Shown one piece after another: positions 1 to 8,162 of a stretch of DNA of 64,000 nt. Position numbers and translations under genes: made by a program. The stretch spans positions 558,001-622,000 of the forward strand of contig NZ_JACIEN010000002.1 of assembly GCF_014196925.1 (NCBI RefSeq). The letters run 5' to 3'. How positions within the stretch are numbered: the stretch's first letter is position 1; each line of letters opens with the position of its first letter. This DNA comes from Chelatococcus caeni (GTDB lineage: Bacteria > Pseudomonadota > Alphaproteobacteria > Rhizobiales > Beijerinckiaceae). Below the pieces are notes generated by a model. That model did not search any database. It saw only the letters and a program-made list of their open reading frames with translations, and was not told where the DNA came from.

Positions 1-83
1 GGCAGCGCCAGCAGCACGATGCGCCGATGGGTCGTTTCGATCCGGCGCGGGGCGATGGCGGGGTCGGCGCAGGCGCCGCTCAC
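1..83 (-). CDS. N-terminus of a probable MATE-family efflux transporter (partial)
   Basis: Only the first 27 codons lie in the window; the rest runs off the left edge. The readable peptide begins at a GTG and ends with IETTHRRIVLLALP, which resembles the start of DinF/NorM-type multidrug and toxin extrusion proteins, where a short basic N-terminus leads into the first membrane helix. A good Shine-Dalgarno sequence (GAGGTGA) sits seven bases before the GTG and overlaps the stop codon of the upstream DUF6460 gene, so the two are probably co-transcribed. The family call rests on a very short peptide and could be wrong; that a gene starts here is better supported. Confidence 0.42.
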   Translation of the reverse strand, partial: MSGACADPAIAPRRIETTHRRIVLLAL

Positions 84-96
84 GGCCGGCTCACCT

Positions 97-363
97 CTAG
101 CGGCGGCCGAACAGGCGCACGATCAGCCAGACTGGCACGACGATGATGGCGCCGTACAGCAGCCATTGGCCAACCTCATGGAGAGCGGCGAAGCCGCGGC
201 CGACGACGCGGCGGATGAAGTCGACGATGCCGTCGATGAGGCCGAGCGGCGTGATGCCGAGGAAGGCCATGATGGCGCCGACGAGAACCGACAGGAAAAT
301 GAGCTTGATCAGGACCGACAGGGGCGAGCCGCCGAGAAAGCGCTGAAGCGAGCCGTTCGCCAT
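97..363 (-). CDS. DUF6460 small membrane protein
   Basis: An 88-residue protein with two predicted membrane segments, about residues 15-37 and 66-85, joined by an amphipathic stretch (GLIDGIVDFIRRVVGRGF). It resembles the small Hyphomicrobiales proteins grouped as DUF6460, which share the FLGG-PLSV start and a VVPVWLI membrane segment. No function is known to me. A longer open frame extends upstream, but the internal ATG at 363 gives the family's normal length and start. It precedes the partial transporter gene by 13 bases. Confidence 0.7.
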   Translation of the reverse strand: MANGSLQRFLGGSPLSVLIKLIFLSVLVGAIMAFLGITPLGLIDGIVDFIRRVVGRGFAALHEVGQWLLYGAIIVVPVWLIVRLFGRR

Positions 364-477
364 CGTCCGATCCCTTCTGTCCCTCGGCCGGCCCTTCGCT
401 CTGGACCAGAGCTGGCCTCGCATGGTTTCCTCGCATCGGCGCCTGCCGGCCGCCGCGCATGTCGCATGCAACGTGAC

Positions 478-1452
478 ATGGACGATCCCTTCCTCGCGCG
501 CAAGGTCCCGATGCTCGATCCCCGCCTCTTCCATCCCGACGCCGTCGATGCCGAAACCGCCGCCCTCAACGCGGACATCCTCGCCCGGCTCACCGGCGCG
601 CCCGACCAGTGGAGCGCGCCCGCGGCCGTGGTGCGCGAGAACCGCGCCAAGGGGCTCGGGCCCTTCCCGCCACTGCCGAAGAGCCCGCGGGCGAAGGTCG
701 TCACCATCGACGGGCCGAGCGGGCCGCTTCACCTGCGCGTCATCGCGCCCGAGACGCCGCGGGGCGTCTTCCTCCACATCCACGGCGGCGGCTGGATGCT
801 GGGCGCTGCCGACGAGCAGGATCCCTTCCTCGAGTTCTTTGCCGAGCGGCTCGGCTTCGCCGCCGTGTCCGTCGACTATCGCCTCGCGCCCGAGCATCCT
901 TACCCGGCGGGGCCGGACGATTGCGAGGCGGCGGCGCTGTGGCTGGTGCGCGAGGGGCGCGAGCGCTTCGGCACCGAGCGCTTCATCATCGGCGGCGATT
1001 CCGCCGGGGCGCACCTGTCGGTGGTGACGATGCTGCGCCTGAGGGAGCGGCACGGCCTCACGCCCTTTGCCGGCGCCAATCTCATCGCGGGCGTCTACGA
1101 CCTTGCGCTGACGCCGAGCGTGCGGCGCTGGGGGGAGGAGAAGCTCATCCTCAACACGCGCGACATCTTCCTCTTCGTGCAAGGCTTCCTGCGCCGGGAG
1201 GGGGATATGCGCGCTCCCGACGTCTCGCCGATCCATGCCGATCTTTCCGGCCTGCCGCCGGCGCTCTTCACCATCGGCACGCGCGATCCGCTCATCGACG
1301 ATTCGCTCTTCATGGCAGGGCGCTGGGCGGCGGCCGGCAACCGCAGCGAACTCGCCGTCTGGCCGGGCGGCTGCCATGTCTTCACGCGCTTCGACATCGG
1401 CCTGACGCGCGAGGCGCTGGCGCGGATGGAAGGTTTTGTGGCGTCGCTCTAG
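478..1452 (+). CDS. Alpha/beta hydrolase, hormone-sensitive-lipase type esterase
   Basis: A 324-residue serine hydrolase of the HSL (family IV) esterase group, expected to cleave short-chain carboxylic esters in the cytoplasm. The oxyanion-hole motif HGGGW begins at H102 and the nucleophile elbow GDSAG places Ser175. Asp270 in TRDPL and His300 in GGCHVF complete the triad, all in the order and spacing of the family. The frame is open much further upstream, but that part has no homologous character. ATGs at 466, 478 and 511 are all possible starts, none with a strong ribosome site; I chose 478. The natural substrate cannot be inferred. Confidence 0.85.
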   Translation: MDDPFLARKVPMLDPRLFHPDAVDAETAALNADILARLTGAPDQWSAPAAVVRENRAKGLGPFPPLPKSPRAKVVTIDGPSGPLHLRVIAPETPRGVFLHIHGGGWMLGAADEQDPFLEFFAERLGFAAVSVDYRLAPEHPYPAGPDDCEAAALWLVREGRERFGTERFIIGGDSAGAHLSVVTMLRLRERHGLTPFAGANLIAGVYDLALTPSVRRWGEEKLILNTRDIFLFVQGFLRREGDMRAPDVSPIHADLSGLPPALFTIGTRDPLIDDSLFMAGRWAAAGNRSELAVWPGGCHVFTRFDIGLTREALARMEGFVASL

Positions 1453-1453
1453 A

Positions 1454-2137
1454 TCAGGCCGCGCTCGGCGCGGGCACCTGCCCGGCGGCGGCGATCTTGG
1501 CCGCGGCGATCACCGCCTGCGTGCGGCTCTCGACGCCGAGCTTCTGCAGGATGGCCGAGACATGGGCCTTGACGGTCGCCTCGGACACGGAGAGCTCGTA
1601 GGCGATCTGCTTGTTGAGCAGGCCCTCCGACAGCATCATCAGGACGCGCACCTGCTGCGGCGTGAGGCTGGCGAGGCGCTTGACGAGCTCGCCCGTCTCG
1701 CGGTCGACGGGGGCGGCGAGGTCGATGTCGGCCGGCGTCCAGTTGCCGCCGGCGAGCACGGTGCGGATGGCCGTGCGCATGTCCTCGGCGTCGAGCGCCT
1801 TGGGGATGAAGCCGGCGGCGCCGAAATCGATGCAGCGGCGGATGACCGACGGTTCGTCGTTGGCCGAGACGATGACGACCGGGATGTCCGGATGCTGGGC
1901 GCGCAGGTACATCAGCCCGGAGAACCCCTGCACGCCGGGCATGGCGAGGTCGAGCAGCACGAGATCGGCGGAGGCGTCCGCATTGAGCGCGGCGCACATG
2001 TCGGCGAAGGAGCCGGCCTCGACGATGCTCGCGTCGGCGACCACCCCCGCCAGCGCCTGGCGCAAGGCGCCGCGGAACAGCGGATGGTCGTCCGCTATGA
2101 TGATGCGTGCTGCGGAATCGCTCACGGCCCACCCCAT
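1454..2137 (-). CDS. NarL/LuxR-family response regulator, CrbR/ErdR-like
   Basis: A two-domain response regulator of 227 residues. The receiver domain (about 10-130) has the acidic pair in IIIADDHP and the phosphoacceptor Asp63 in LVLLDLAMPG. The C-terminal LuxR-type helix-turn-helix (about 150-215) includes LTPQQVRVL and NKQIAYELSVSEATVKAH. No kinase is adjacent. The divergent neighbour is a symporter-like protein, and a symporter-domain hybrid kinase lies 21 kb away. This combination recalls the CrbS/CrbR (MxtR/ErdR) system that controls acetate use in gamma-proteobacteria, so an acetate or carbon-use regulator is my inference. The start may instead be the GTG at 2125, which has a GGGGTGGG stretch in front of it. 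Confidence 0.82.
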   Translation of the reverse strand: MGWAVSDSAARIIIADDHPLFRGALRQALAGVVADASIVEAGSFADMCAALNADASADLVLLDLAMPGVQGFSGLMYLRAQHPDIPVVIVSANDEPSVIRRCIDFGAAGFIPKALDAEDMRTAIRTVLAGGNWTPADIDLAAPVDRETGELVKRLASLTPQQVRVLMMLSEGLLNKQIAYELSVSEATVKAHVSAILQKLGVESRTQAVIAAAKIAAAGQVPAPSAA

Positions 2138-2331
2138 GCTCTGCCGTGCCATTTTTCGCCCCGGGGCGGCGAGACGGCAAGCCCTGCGTTCGTCGGTCCC
2201 GCACCCGTCAAGGCAAAATCCGCACAACCGCTGAACTTTGCGGGACTGAGCCGAGCAGAAGTTTGCCATGTGCGGTGCGTCATGTCACACGAAGATGCTG
2301 CGGACAATGGCGGGAGCGGGAGCCTCGGGAC

Positions 2332-3843
2332 ATGATGGCAGGCGGCAGGCCGGGGGGGCAGGCGCAGCGCCTTCTGCTCGCGGCGGCGATGGCGTCCGTG
2401 ATCGGGCTGATGTGGCTGCTCGAGCGCATCGGCGTGCCCGAATCATTGCTGACGCCCGTGCTGCTCAGCCTGCCGCTCGTGCTCTTCCTCCTCGTCGGAC
2501 TCGGGGCGCGGACGATGAGCCTCGCCACCTTCGATGCCGCCGACCGCAGCCTGCCGGCGGCGGTGGCGACCCTCGCCCTGCCGGTCGTCGTGCTGGCACT
2601 CGTCGTGCTGGCCGGCAATGCGCCCGCCCTGCGCTGGGGCGCCGTCGCCGGGCTCGTGCTGCATGCGGTCCTCGCTCCCTTCCTCCACGATATCGCCGCC
2701 CCGACGCCTGCAGGCACCCTCGCCGGGCGCTTCGGCGCGCCGGCGCGCTTCGCCGCCGTCGTCGTCCTCGTGCCCGTCACCTTCATCGCGCTCGCCCTGA
2801 TGCTGCAGGATGCGGCCGTCGTCCTCGCGCAATCGCTCGCCCTCGGCTATCCCGCCACCCTGCGCCTCCTTCTTGTTCTCGCCGCGGTGGTCGCCATGGT
2901 GGGCGGGCTGAGGGCCGTCGCTGCGACGCTCGCCGTGCAGGGCGGGCTGGTGGCGGGGTTTGCCGGACTGCTGGCCGCGACCCTTGCCGCGGCCTGGTGG
3001 CACGCCTTCGTCGAGAGCGTGCGCTCGGGGGCGGACACCGTGATGCCCTTTGCCGGGGCGGTCGCGCCGCTTCTTGCCTGGCTCGCGGGCGGGCCGGCGG
3101 AGGAGGGCATGCTGGTGCCCTTCCTCGTCGCGATGCTGGGCGTCGCGGCCTTGCCCCTCGTGACCGGCCTTTCCGCGGCCCTGCCGGGCAGGGGCCTTGC
3201 CGGCCGTGTCTCGCTGCGGGCGGCGGTGGTGCTCGCAGCGCTCGTCCTCATCGTCGATGCCGCCGTGGTCTATCTTCCGGGGGCGCTGCTCGAAGGCTCA
3301 TGGCTGCTCAGGCAGATGTCGGCCGTCGCGCATCTGGCGACGATGCTGGCGGGCGTCGCCGCCCTCGGCTTCCTTCTCGGCCTTATCCTGTCGCGCGACG
3401 TCTACCGGGTCAACGCGCCGCGGGCCTCCACCGCCCGCAAGACCGTGATCGCGCGGCTCGCCGTGCTCGCGGCGTTGGGGGCCGCCGCGGCAGCCGTTCC
3501 GCTCGCGGGCAACGTCGCGCCGGCGGTGGCGGTGAACCTCGTCCTCGGTGTCTCGGCCGGCGCTCTCCTGCCGGCGCTCCTCTTCGCGCTGCTGCCCGGC
3601 GGGCGGGGCTGGGCGGCCGCGCTCGCCATCCTCGGCGGCGCGGCGATCGTCGCCTCGACCGAGCTGCCCGCGCTGGCGCCGGCCCTCATCGCCGGCACGC
3701 CAGCACTCGCCTGGCCCGCCGCGCGGCTCGGGGAAGCGGCGCCCCTGTGGGCGGCGGCCTGGGCCGTCCTCGTAATGACGCTCGGCCTCGCGCTGTCGCG
3801 CTGGCGGGGCGGCACCGCCGGTCAGGCGCTCGCATCGTCCTGA
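2332..3843 (+). CDS. Degenerate sodium:solute-symporter-like membrane protein
   Basis: A 503-residue, strongly hydrophobic protein with about 12-13 membrane segments. Several stretches align by eye with VC_2705/ActP-type acetate symporters: LGARTMSLATFDAADRSLPA near the N-terminus, MLGVAALPLV in the middle and SRDVYRVNAPRASTARK late in the protein, matching the family's S-D-Y...ASTARR segment. The helices between these landmarks are low in polar residues and the protein is shorter than the usual 550-590 residues. Transport activity is therefore uncertain, and it may be a divergent or inactive family member. It is divergent from the response regulator, and its 3' end overlaps yjbQ by 22 bases tail to tail. 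ATGs at 2332 and 2335 are adjacent. Confidence 0.62.
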   Translation: MMAGGRPGGQAQRLLLAAAMASVIGLMWLLERIGVPESLLTPVLLSLPLVLFLLVGLGARTMSLATFDAADRSLPAAVATLALPVVVLALVVLAGNAPALRWGAVAGLVLHAVLAPFLHDIAAPTPAGTLAGRFGAPARFAAVVVLVPVTFIALALMLQDAAVVLAQSLALGYPATLRLLLVLAAVVAMVGGLRAVAATLAVQGGLVAGFAGLLAATLAAAWWHAFVESVRSGADTVMPFAGAVAPLLAWLAGGPAEEGMLVPFLVAMLGVAALPLVTGLSAALPGRGLAGRVSLRAAVVLAALVLIVDAAVVYLPGALLEGSWLLRQMSAVAHLATMLAGVAALGFLLGLILSRDVYRVNAPRASTARKTVIARLAVLAALGAAAAAVPLAGNVAPAVAVNLVLGVSAGALLPALLFALLPGGRGWAAALAILGGAAIVASTELPALAPALIAGTPALAWPAARLGEAAPLWAAAWAVLVMTLGLALSRWRGGTAGQALASS

Positions 3844-4310
3844 GCGGCGCCGATCGCCGTGACGAGCACCTCCCGCGCGTGCGGACGGTCGCGGTGCTCG
3901 ATGAGGTAGATGCCCTGCCAGGTGCCGAGCGCCAGCCGCCCCGAGACGACGGGCACGGCGAGCGAGGCGTCGGTCAGCATGGTGCGGATATGGGCCGGCA
4001 TGTCGTCCGGCCCCTCGATGGCGTGCACATAGGTTCGGTTGCGCGGGGCGAGATGGTCGAGGGCCGTCGCGAGATCCGCGCGCACGTCCGGATCGGCATT
4101 CTCCTGGATGGTCAGCGAGGCCGAGGTGTGCCGGCAGAAGACCGTGAGGAGCCCGTCGGCGATGCCGCTCGTCGCGAGCCACCGCCGGACGGCATGGGTG
4201 ATGTCGGTGAAGCCGGGCCCGCGCGTGCGGACCACGAGGCGCGCGCTCGCCTGGCGCGTCACGGGCCCGGCGCCGAGCGGCGTCGTCTCGATGGCGTCGC
4301 GTTGCGTCAT
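3822..4310 (-). CDS. yjbQ: YjbQ/UPF0047 family protein
   Basis: A 162-residue protein of the UPF0047 family, a small trimeric fold with a conserved metal-binding histidine and acidic cluster. The hallmark segments are present: FCRHTSASLTIQENADPDV (about 60-78), APRNRTYVHAIEGPDDMPAH (about 91-110) and LGTWQGIYLIEHRDRP near the end. E. coli YjbQ has weak thiamine-phosphate synthase activity; the cellular role is unsettled. The start overlaps the ligase stop by four bases (ATGA), so it is probably translated as the third gene of the exonuclease-ligase-yjbQ operon. About 20 residues longer than usual, mostly at the N-terminus. Confidence 0.9.
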   Translation of the reverse strand: MTQRDAIETTPLGAGPVTRQASARLVVRTRGPGFTDITHAVRRWLATSGIADGLLTVFCRHTSASLTIQENADPDVRADLATALDHLAPRNRTYVHAIEGPDDMPAHIRTMLTDASLAVPVVSGRLALGTWQGIYLIEHRDRPHAREVLVTAIGAAQDDASA

Positions 4311-5995
4311 GTCTTCCCCGCCCTCGTCTTCATCGTTCCCTCGCGCGGCAAGAGGCCGGCGAGATAGTCGAGCCGGTCGGCCTCGCGCGGCGGCTTGTCC
4401 CAGCGGATGCGGCTGATGCGCGGAAAGCGCATGGCGACGCCGGACTTGTGGCGCGTCGACTGCTGGACGCCCTCGAAGGCGACCTCGAGCACGAGGCCGC
4501 GCTCGCCCGTGTGGACGACCTCGCGCACCGGGCCGAAGCGGTTGACCGTCTCCCGCCGCACGAAGCGGTCGAGCTCCTTCAGCTCCTCGTCGGTGAAGCC
4601 GAAATAGGCCTTGCCGACGGGCACGAGCTCCTCGCCCTCGGGCCCGCTGCGCCACAGGCCGAAGGTGTAGTCGGAATAATAGGACGAGCGCTTGCCGTGG
4701 CCACGCTGGGCATACATCAGCACGGTGTCGACGAGGTGCGGGTCGTGCTTCCACTTGTACCACAGGCCCTTGGGCCGGCCGGGGACATAGGGGCTGTCGC
4801 GGCGCTTGAGCATGACGCCCTCGACGGCCTCGGCATCGATGCCGGCGCCGGCCTCTTCCGGCCGGGCGCGCGCGGCGACCAGTTCCTCCCAGCTGGCGAA
4901 GGGCACCAGCGGGGAGAGGTCGACGCGCCCGCCGGCGAGCCGCGCGACGAGCGCCTCGAGCCGCCGGCGCCGCTCCGCGAAGGGCAGGGGACGCAGGTCC
5001 TCCTCGCCCTCGCCCAGCAGGTCGTAGGCGCGGATATGGGCGGGGAATTCCTGCATCAGGCGCGGCGTGATCGCCTTGCGGTTGAGGCGCTGCTGCAGCA
5101 CGTTGAAGCTCTCGACGCGCCCCCCGCGCAGGACGAGAAGCTCGCCGTCGAGCGCCCCGACGAAGGCGTCTTCCGCGATGAGGGCCTCGCAGAGGTCGGG
5201 AAAGGAGCCGGTGATGTCCTCGCCGGTGCGGGAATAGAGCCGGACGATACGCCGGCCCTCCAGCGTCAGTTCGCGCACGGCCTCGATGCGGATGCCGTCC
5301 CATTTCCATTCGGCACAGAATTCGGCCGGGTCGAGGCGCGAGAACTCCTCCTCGTCGAGCGGGTGCGACAGCATCGGCGGGCGGAAGGGGGCGACGACGA
5401 GCCCCTCCGGCCGCTCCGCCCGGCCTTCGAGCCAGGCGAAGAGCGGCTCGTAGGGCGGTGTCAGGCCGTGCCACAATTCCTCGACCGCATTGGGATCGAC
5501 CCCGCCGAGCCCGGCGACGGCCGTCTTGGCGAGGCGGGCGGAGACGCCGATGCGCAGCGCCCCGGTGATGAGCTTGAGCAGCGCCCAGCGCCCGGTCTCG
5601 TCGAGCGCATCGAGCCAGCGCGCGAGAAGGCCGGGCAGTTCGGTCTTCGCCGTCATGGAGAGGCCCTCGACCACGTCGGCGAGGCGCGGCGGCGAGGCGT
5701 TGTGGCCAGTGCCCGCCTGCGATGGCGCCGGCCACATGAGGGCGACGGTTTCGGACAGGTCGCCGACATAGTCATAGGAGAGGGCGAAGAGCACCGGATC
5801 GGTGCGCTCGGCAATGAGCGCGCGCACGAGGCCGGGCTTGGCGTTGCGGAAGGAGAGCCCGCCCGTGAGGGCGGCGAGGGCATAGCCGCGCTCGGGGTCC
5901 GGCGTCGTGCGGAAGAAGTCCTCCATCAGCCGCAGCTTGGCGTTGCGGCGCGGCTCGAAGGCGAGGCGGTCGAGCAGCTCGGCGAAGTCGTTCAT
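4307..5995 (-). CDS. ATP-dependent DNA ligase of the ligase-associated repair module
   Basis: A 562-residue ATP-dependent DNA ligase that seals nicks through a ligase-adenylate intermediate. The nucleotidyl-transfer motif KxDG is seen as EWKWDGIR with Lys231 as the adenylated residue. Motif III/IIIa-like LYSRTGEDITG and motif V-like EGVMLKRRDSPY follow, then an OB-fold region (GLWYKWKHDPHLVDTVLMYA onward). The N-terminal 200 residues match the DNA-binding region of the type annotated as cisplatin-damage-response ligase. It overlaps the exonuclease gene by four bases upstream and yjbQ by four bases downstream. The partner genes lhr and pdeM are on the opposite strand across a divergent promoter region. 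Confidence 0.93.
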   Translation of the reverse strand: MNDFAELLDRLAFEPRRNAKLRLMEDFFRTTPDPERGYALAALTGGLSFRNAKPGLVRALIAERTDPVLFALSYDYVGDLSETVALMWPAPSQAGTGHNASPPRLADVVEGLSMTAKTELPGLLARWLDALDETGRWALLKLITGALRIGVSARLAKTAVAGLGGVDPNAVEELWHGLTPPYEPLFAWLEGRAERPEGLVVAPFRPPMLSHPLDEEEFSRLDPAEFCAEWKWDGIRIEAVRELTLEGRRIVRLYSRTGEDITGSFPDLCEALIAEDAFVGALDGELLVLRGGRVESFNVLQQRLNRKAITPRLMQEFPAHIRAYDLLGEGEEDLRPLPFAERRRRLEALVARLAGGRVDLSPLVPFASWEELVAARARPEEAGAGIDAEAVEGVMLKRRDSPYVPGRPKGLWYKWKHDPHLVDTVLMYAQRGHGKRSSYYSDYTFGLWRSGPEGEELVPVGKAYFGFTDEELKELDRFVRRETVNRFGPVREVVHTGERGLVLEVAFEGVQQSTRHKSGVAMRFPRISRIRWDKPPREADRLDYLAGLLPREGTMKTRAGKT

Positions 5996-7041
5996 GCCGA
6001 AGGCTCCGCGACGGCTTCCTCCGCGACGGCTTCCGCCTCCGCCTCGTCGTCGCCGTAGCCGAGCATGTTGAGGGGACGTGCCGCGAGCCCCTCGCGCGTG
6101 CACCAGTGCACCAGCGCCTCCTCCTCGCCGTGCGTCACCCAGACCTCGCCCGCCCCGGTCTCGCGGATCGTCGCGCACAATTCGTCCCAGCCGGCATGGT
6201 CGGAGACGACGAGCGGCAGCTCGACGCCGCGCTGGCGGGCGCGGGCGCGCACCCGCATCCAGCCCGAGGCGAAGGCGGCGACCGGATCGGGGAAGCGCCG
6301 CGCCCACAGGTCCTGCAGGGCGCCCGGCGGGCACAGCACGACCGCGCCGCCGAGGCTCTCGCGGCCGCCGGGCTCGACCTTGCGCAGGTCGCCGAGGGCG
6401 ATGCCGAGCTCGCCATAGAGCTGCATCAGCCGCTCCATGGCGCCGTGCAGGTAGACGGGCCGGTCATAGCCGCGCTGGCGCAGGAGGGCGACGAGGCGCT
6501 GCGCCTTGCCGAGGGGATAGGCGCCGAGGAGGTGCGCCCGCTCGGGAAAGAGCGTCAGGGAATGCAGCAGCTTGTCGATCTCGCCGGCGGCATCGGGATG
6601 GCGGAAGACCGGCAGGCCGAAGGTCGCCTCGGTGATGAAGACGTCGCAGCGCACGGGCTCGAAGGGCGCGCAGGTGGGGTCGCTAGCGCGCTTGTAGTCG
6701 CCGGAGACGACGATGCGCAGGCCGCCCGCCTCGATGAGGATCTGCGCCGAGCCGAGCACGTGGCCCGCCGGCAGGAAGGTGACGCGCACGGGCCCGAGCG
6801 TCACCGCCTCGCCGTAGCGCACCGCCTGGGCGGTGCCGCAGAAACCCTCGCCATAGCGCGCCGCCATGATGGCGAGCGTCTCCGCCGTCGCGAGCACGGC
6901 GCCGTGGCCGGCGCGGGCGTGGTCGGAATGGCCGTGGGTGATCAGCGCACGCGGCACCGGCCGCAGCGGGTCGATATGGACGTCCGCGAGGGGGCAATAG
7001 AGCCCGGCCGGTGTGAGCGAGAGAATGTCGCGCGCCTGCAT
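5992..7041 (-). CDS. Ligase-associated DNA exonuclease, metallo-beta-lactamase fold
   Basis: A 349-residue nuclease of the metallo-beta-lactamase fold, related to SNM1/Artemis-like enzymes and usually encoded beside this type of DNA ligase. The metal-binding signature THGHSDHARAGH gives His36, His38, Asp40 and His41. GHVLGSAQILIE and VSGDYKR supply the following motifs, and VVSDHAGWDEL lies in the C-terminal half. A C-terminal tail rich in Glu and Ala (last 20 residues) looks like a lineage-specific addition. The start at 7041 (MQARDIL) matches the family; a longer frame upstream was not used. It is first in the left arm of the repair locus. Confidence 0.92.
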   Translation of the reverse strand: MQARDILSLTPAGLYCPLADVHIDPLRPVPRALITHGHSDHARAGHGAVLATAETLAIMAARYGEGFCGTAQAVRYGEAVTLGPVRVTFLPAGHVLGSAQILIEAGGLRIVVSGDYKRASDPTCAPFEPVRCDVFITEATFGLPVFRHPDAAGEIDKLLHSLTLFPERAHLLGAYPLGKAQRLVALLRQRGYDRPVYLHGAMERLMQLYGELGIALGDLRKVEPGGRESLGGAVVLCPPGALQDLWARRFPDPVAAFASGWMRVRARARQRGVELPLVVSDHAGWDELCATIRETGAGEVWVTHGEEEALVHWCTREGLAARPLNMLGYGDDEAEAEAVAEEAVAEPSA

Positions 7042-7172
7042 GGAGGCAAGATAGTTGCTCCCTCCCGGCCGGTTAAGCCCGCGAGGCCCGGGTGCCGTCA
7101 CTTTCGGCTTGACGAAGACGAGCGCCCGGCGTTCTTTCCGCCGCCCTCCAACCTTAGTGTCCCCCACGCCCC

Positions 7173-8120
7173 ATGCGGCCAACGAAGCTGATGACCTCCG
7201 GCGACCTCATCGTCGACCGACGCTACACCTTTGCCGAAAGCCTGATGCGGGAGAAGGACTGGGAGGCGGCCGCCGGGCTCATCGGCGAGATCGTCCGCCT
7301 CGCGCCGCACTGGGCGCCGGCCTGGATCAGCCTCGGCGAGGCGTTCGAGGCGCTCGGCCGGAGGGATGAGGCGCTGGACGCCTTCACGACGGCGCTCAGG
7401 CTGTCGCCCGAGGACGAGCTCGGCGCCGGCCTGCGGCTCGCCCGCCTCGGTGTGCTGCCCGCGACCGGCGCCATGTCGGCCGGCTATGTGCGGGCGCTGT
7501 TCGACGAATATGCGGGGCATTTCGACCGCCACCTCGTCGAGAAGCTGGCCTATCGTGGCCCCGATCTCATTCTCGAGACGCTGCGCGGCATCTGCGGGGC
7601 GACCGGCCGGCCGCCGCATTTCCGCCTGGCGCTCGACCTCGGCTGTGGCACGGGGCTGATGGGCGAGGCCGTGCGCCCCTATGCCGTCACGCTCGCCGGA
7701 TGCGACATCGCCCCGCGCATGGTGGAGCGGGCGCGCCGGCGCGGCTGCTACGACCGGCTCGCAGTCGCCGAGCTGACCGCGTTTTTGCAAGGCGAGGCGC
7801 CGGGCTGCGCCGACCTGGTGCTCGCGGCCGACGTGTTCATCTATGTCGGCGACCTCGCACCCGTTTTCGATGCGGTCGCCCGGGCGATCGGCGACGGCGG
7901 GCTCTTCCTGTTCACCGTGCAGGACGTCACCGAGGCGCCGCTCGGCTTCGTCCTCGGCGAGGACATGCGCTTCGCCCACAGCACCGGCCATGTGGAGGCG
8001 CTGCTCGCCGCGGTCGGGCTCGATGTCGTGGCGTGCGATCCCGCTGTCCTGCGCCACGACGGCGGCCGGCCGGTGCCCGGTTTCGTCGTCGCGGCGCAGA
8101 AGCCGGTCCGGCCGCTTTGA
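7173..8120 (+). CDS. TPR-containing SAM-dependent methyltransferase
   Basis: A 315-residue protein with two parts. Residues about 15-90 form tetratricopeptide repeats (LAPHWAPAWISLGEAFEALG and RRDEALDAFTTALRLSPED). Residues about 105-310 form a class I methyltransferase with the SAM-binding loop LDLGCGTG at 154-161, then CDIAPRMVERARRRG and a DLVLAADVFIYVGDL motif. This architecture is widespread in Hyphomicrobiales but the substrate is unknown; the TPR part suggests a protein partner or target. It is the first gene of the right arm of the repair locus, 42 bases before lhr, with the same direction as lhr and pdeM. A start at the ATG at 7191 is also possible. Confidence 0.85.
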   Translation: MRPTKLMTSGDLIVDRRYTFAESLMREKDWEAAAGLIGEIVRLAPHWAPAWISLGEAFEALGRRDEALDAFTTALRLSPEDELGAGLRLARLGVLPATGAMSAGYVRALFDEYAGHFDRHLVEKLAYRGPDLILETLRGICGATGRPPHFRLALDLGCGTGLMGEAVRPYAVTLAGCDIAPRMVERARRRGCYDRLAVAELTAFLQGEAPGCADLVLAADVFIYVGDLAPVFDAVARAIGDGGLFLFTVQDVTEAPLGFVLGEDMRFAHSTGHVEALLAAVGLDVVACDPAVLRHDGGRPVPGFVVAAQKPVRPL

Positions 8121-8162
8121 CAGCAGCCGCAGGATGACGGATCGCGCGCGAGGCGCTACCTC

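Noticed and set aside
19-477. N-terminal extension of the alpha/beta hydrolase frame
   Set aside because: It runs antisense through the DUF6460 gene and has an acidic, repetitive composition unlike any esterase.
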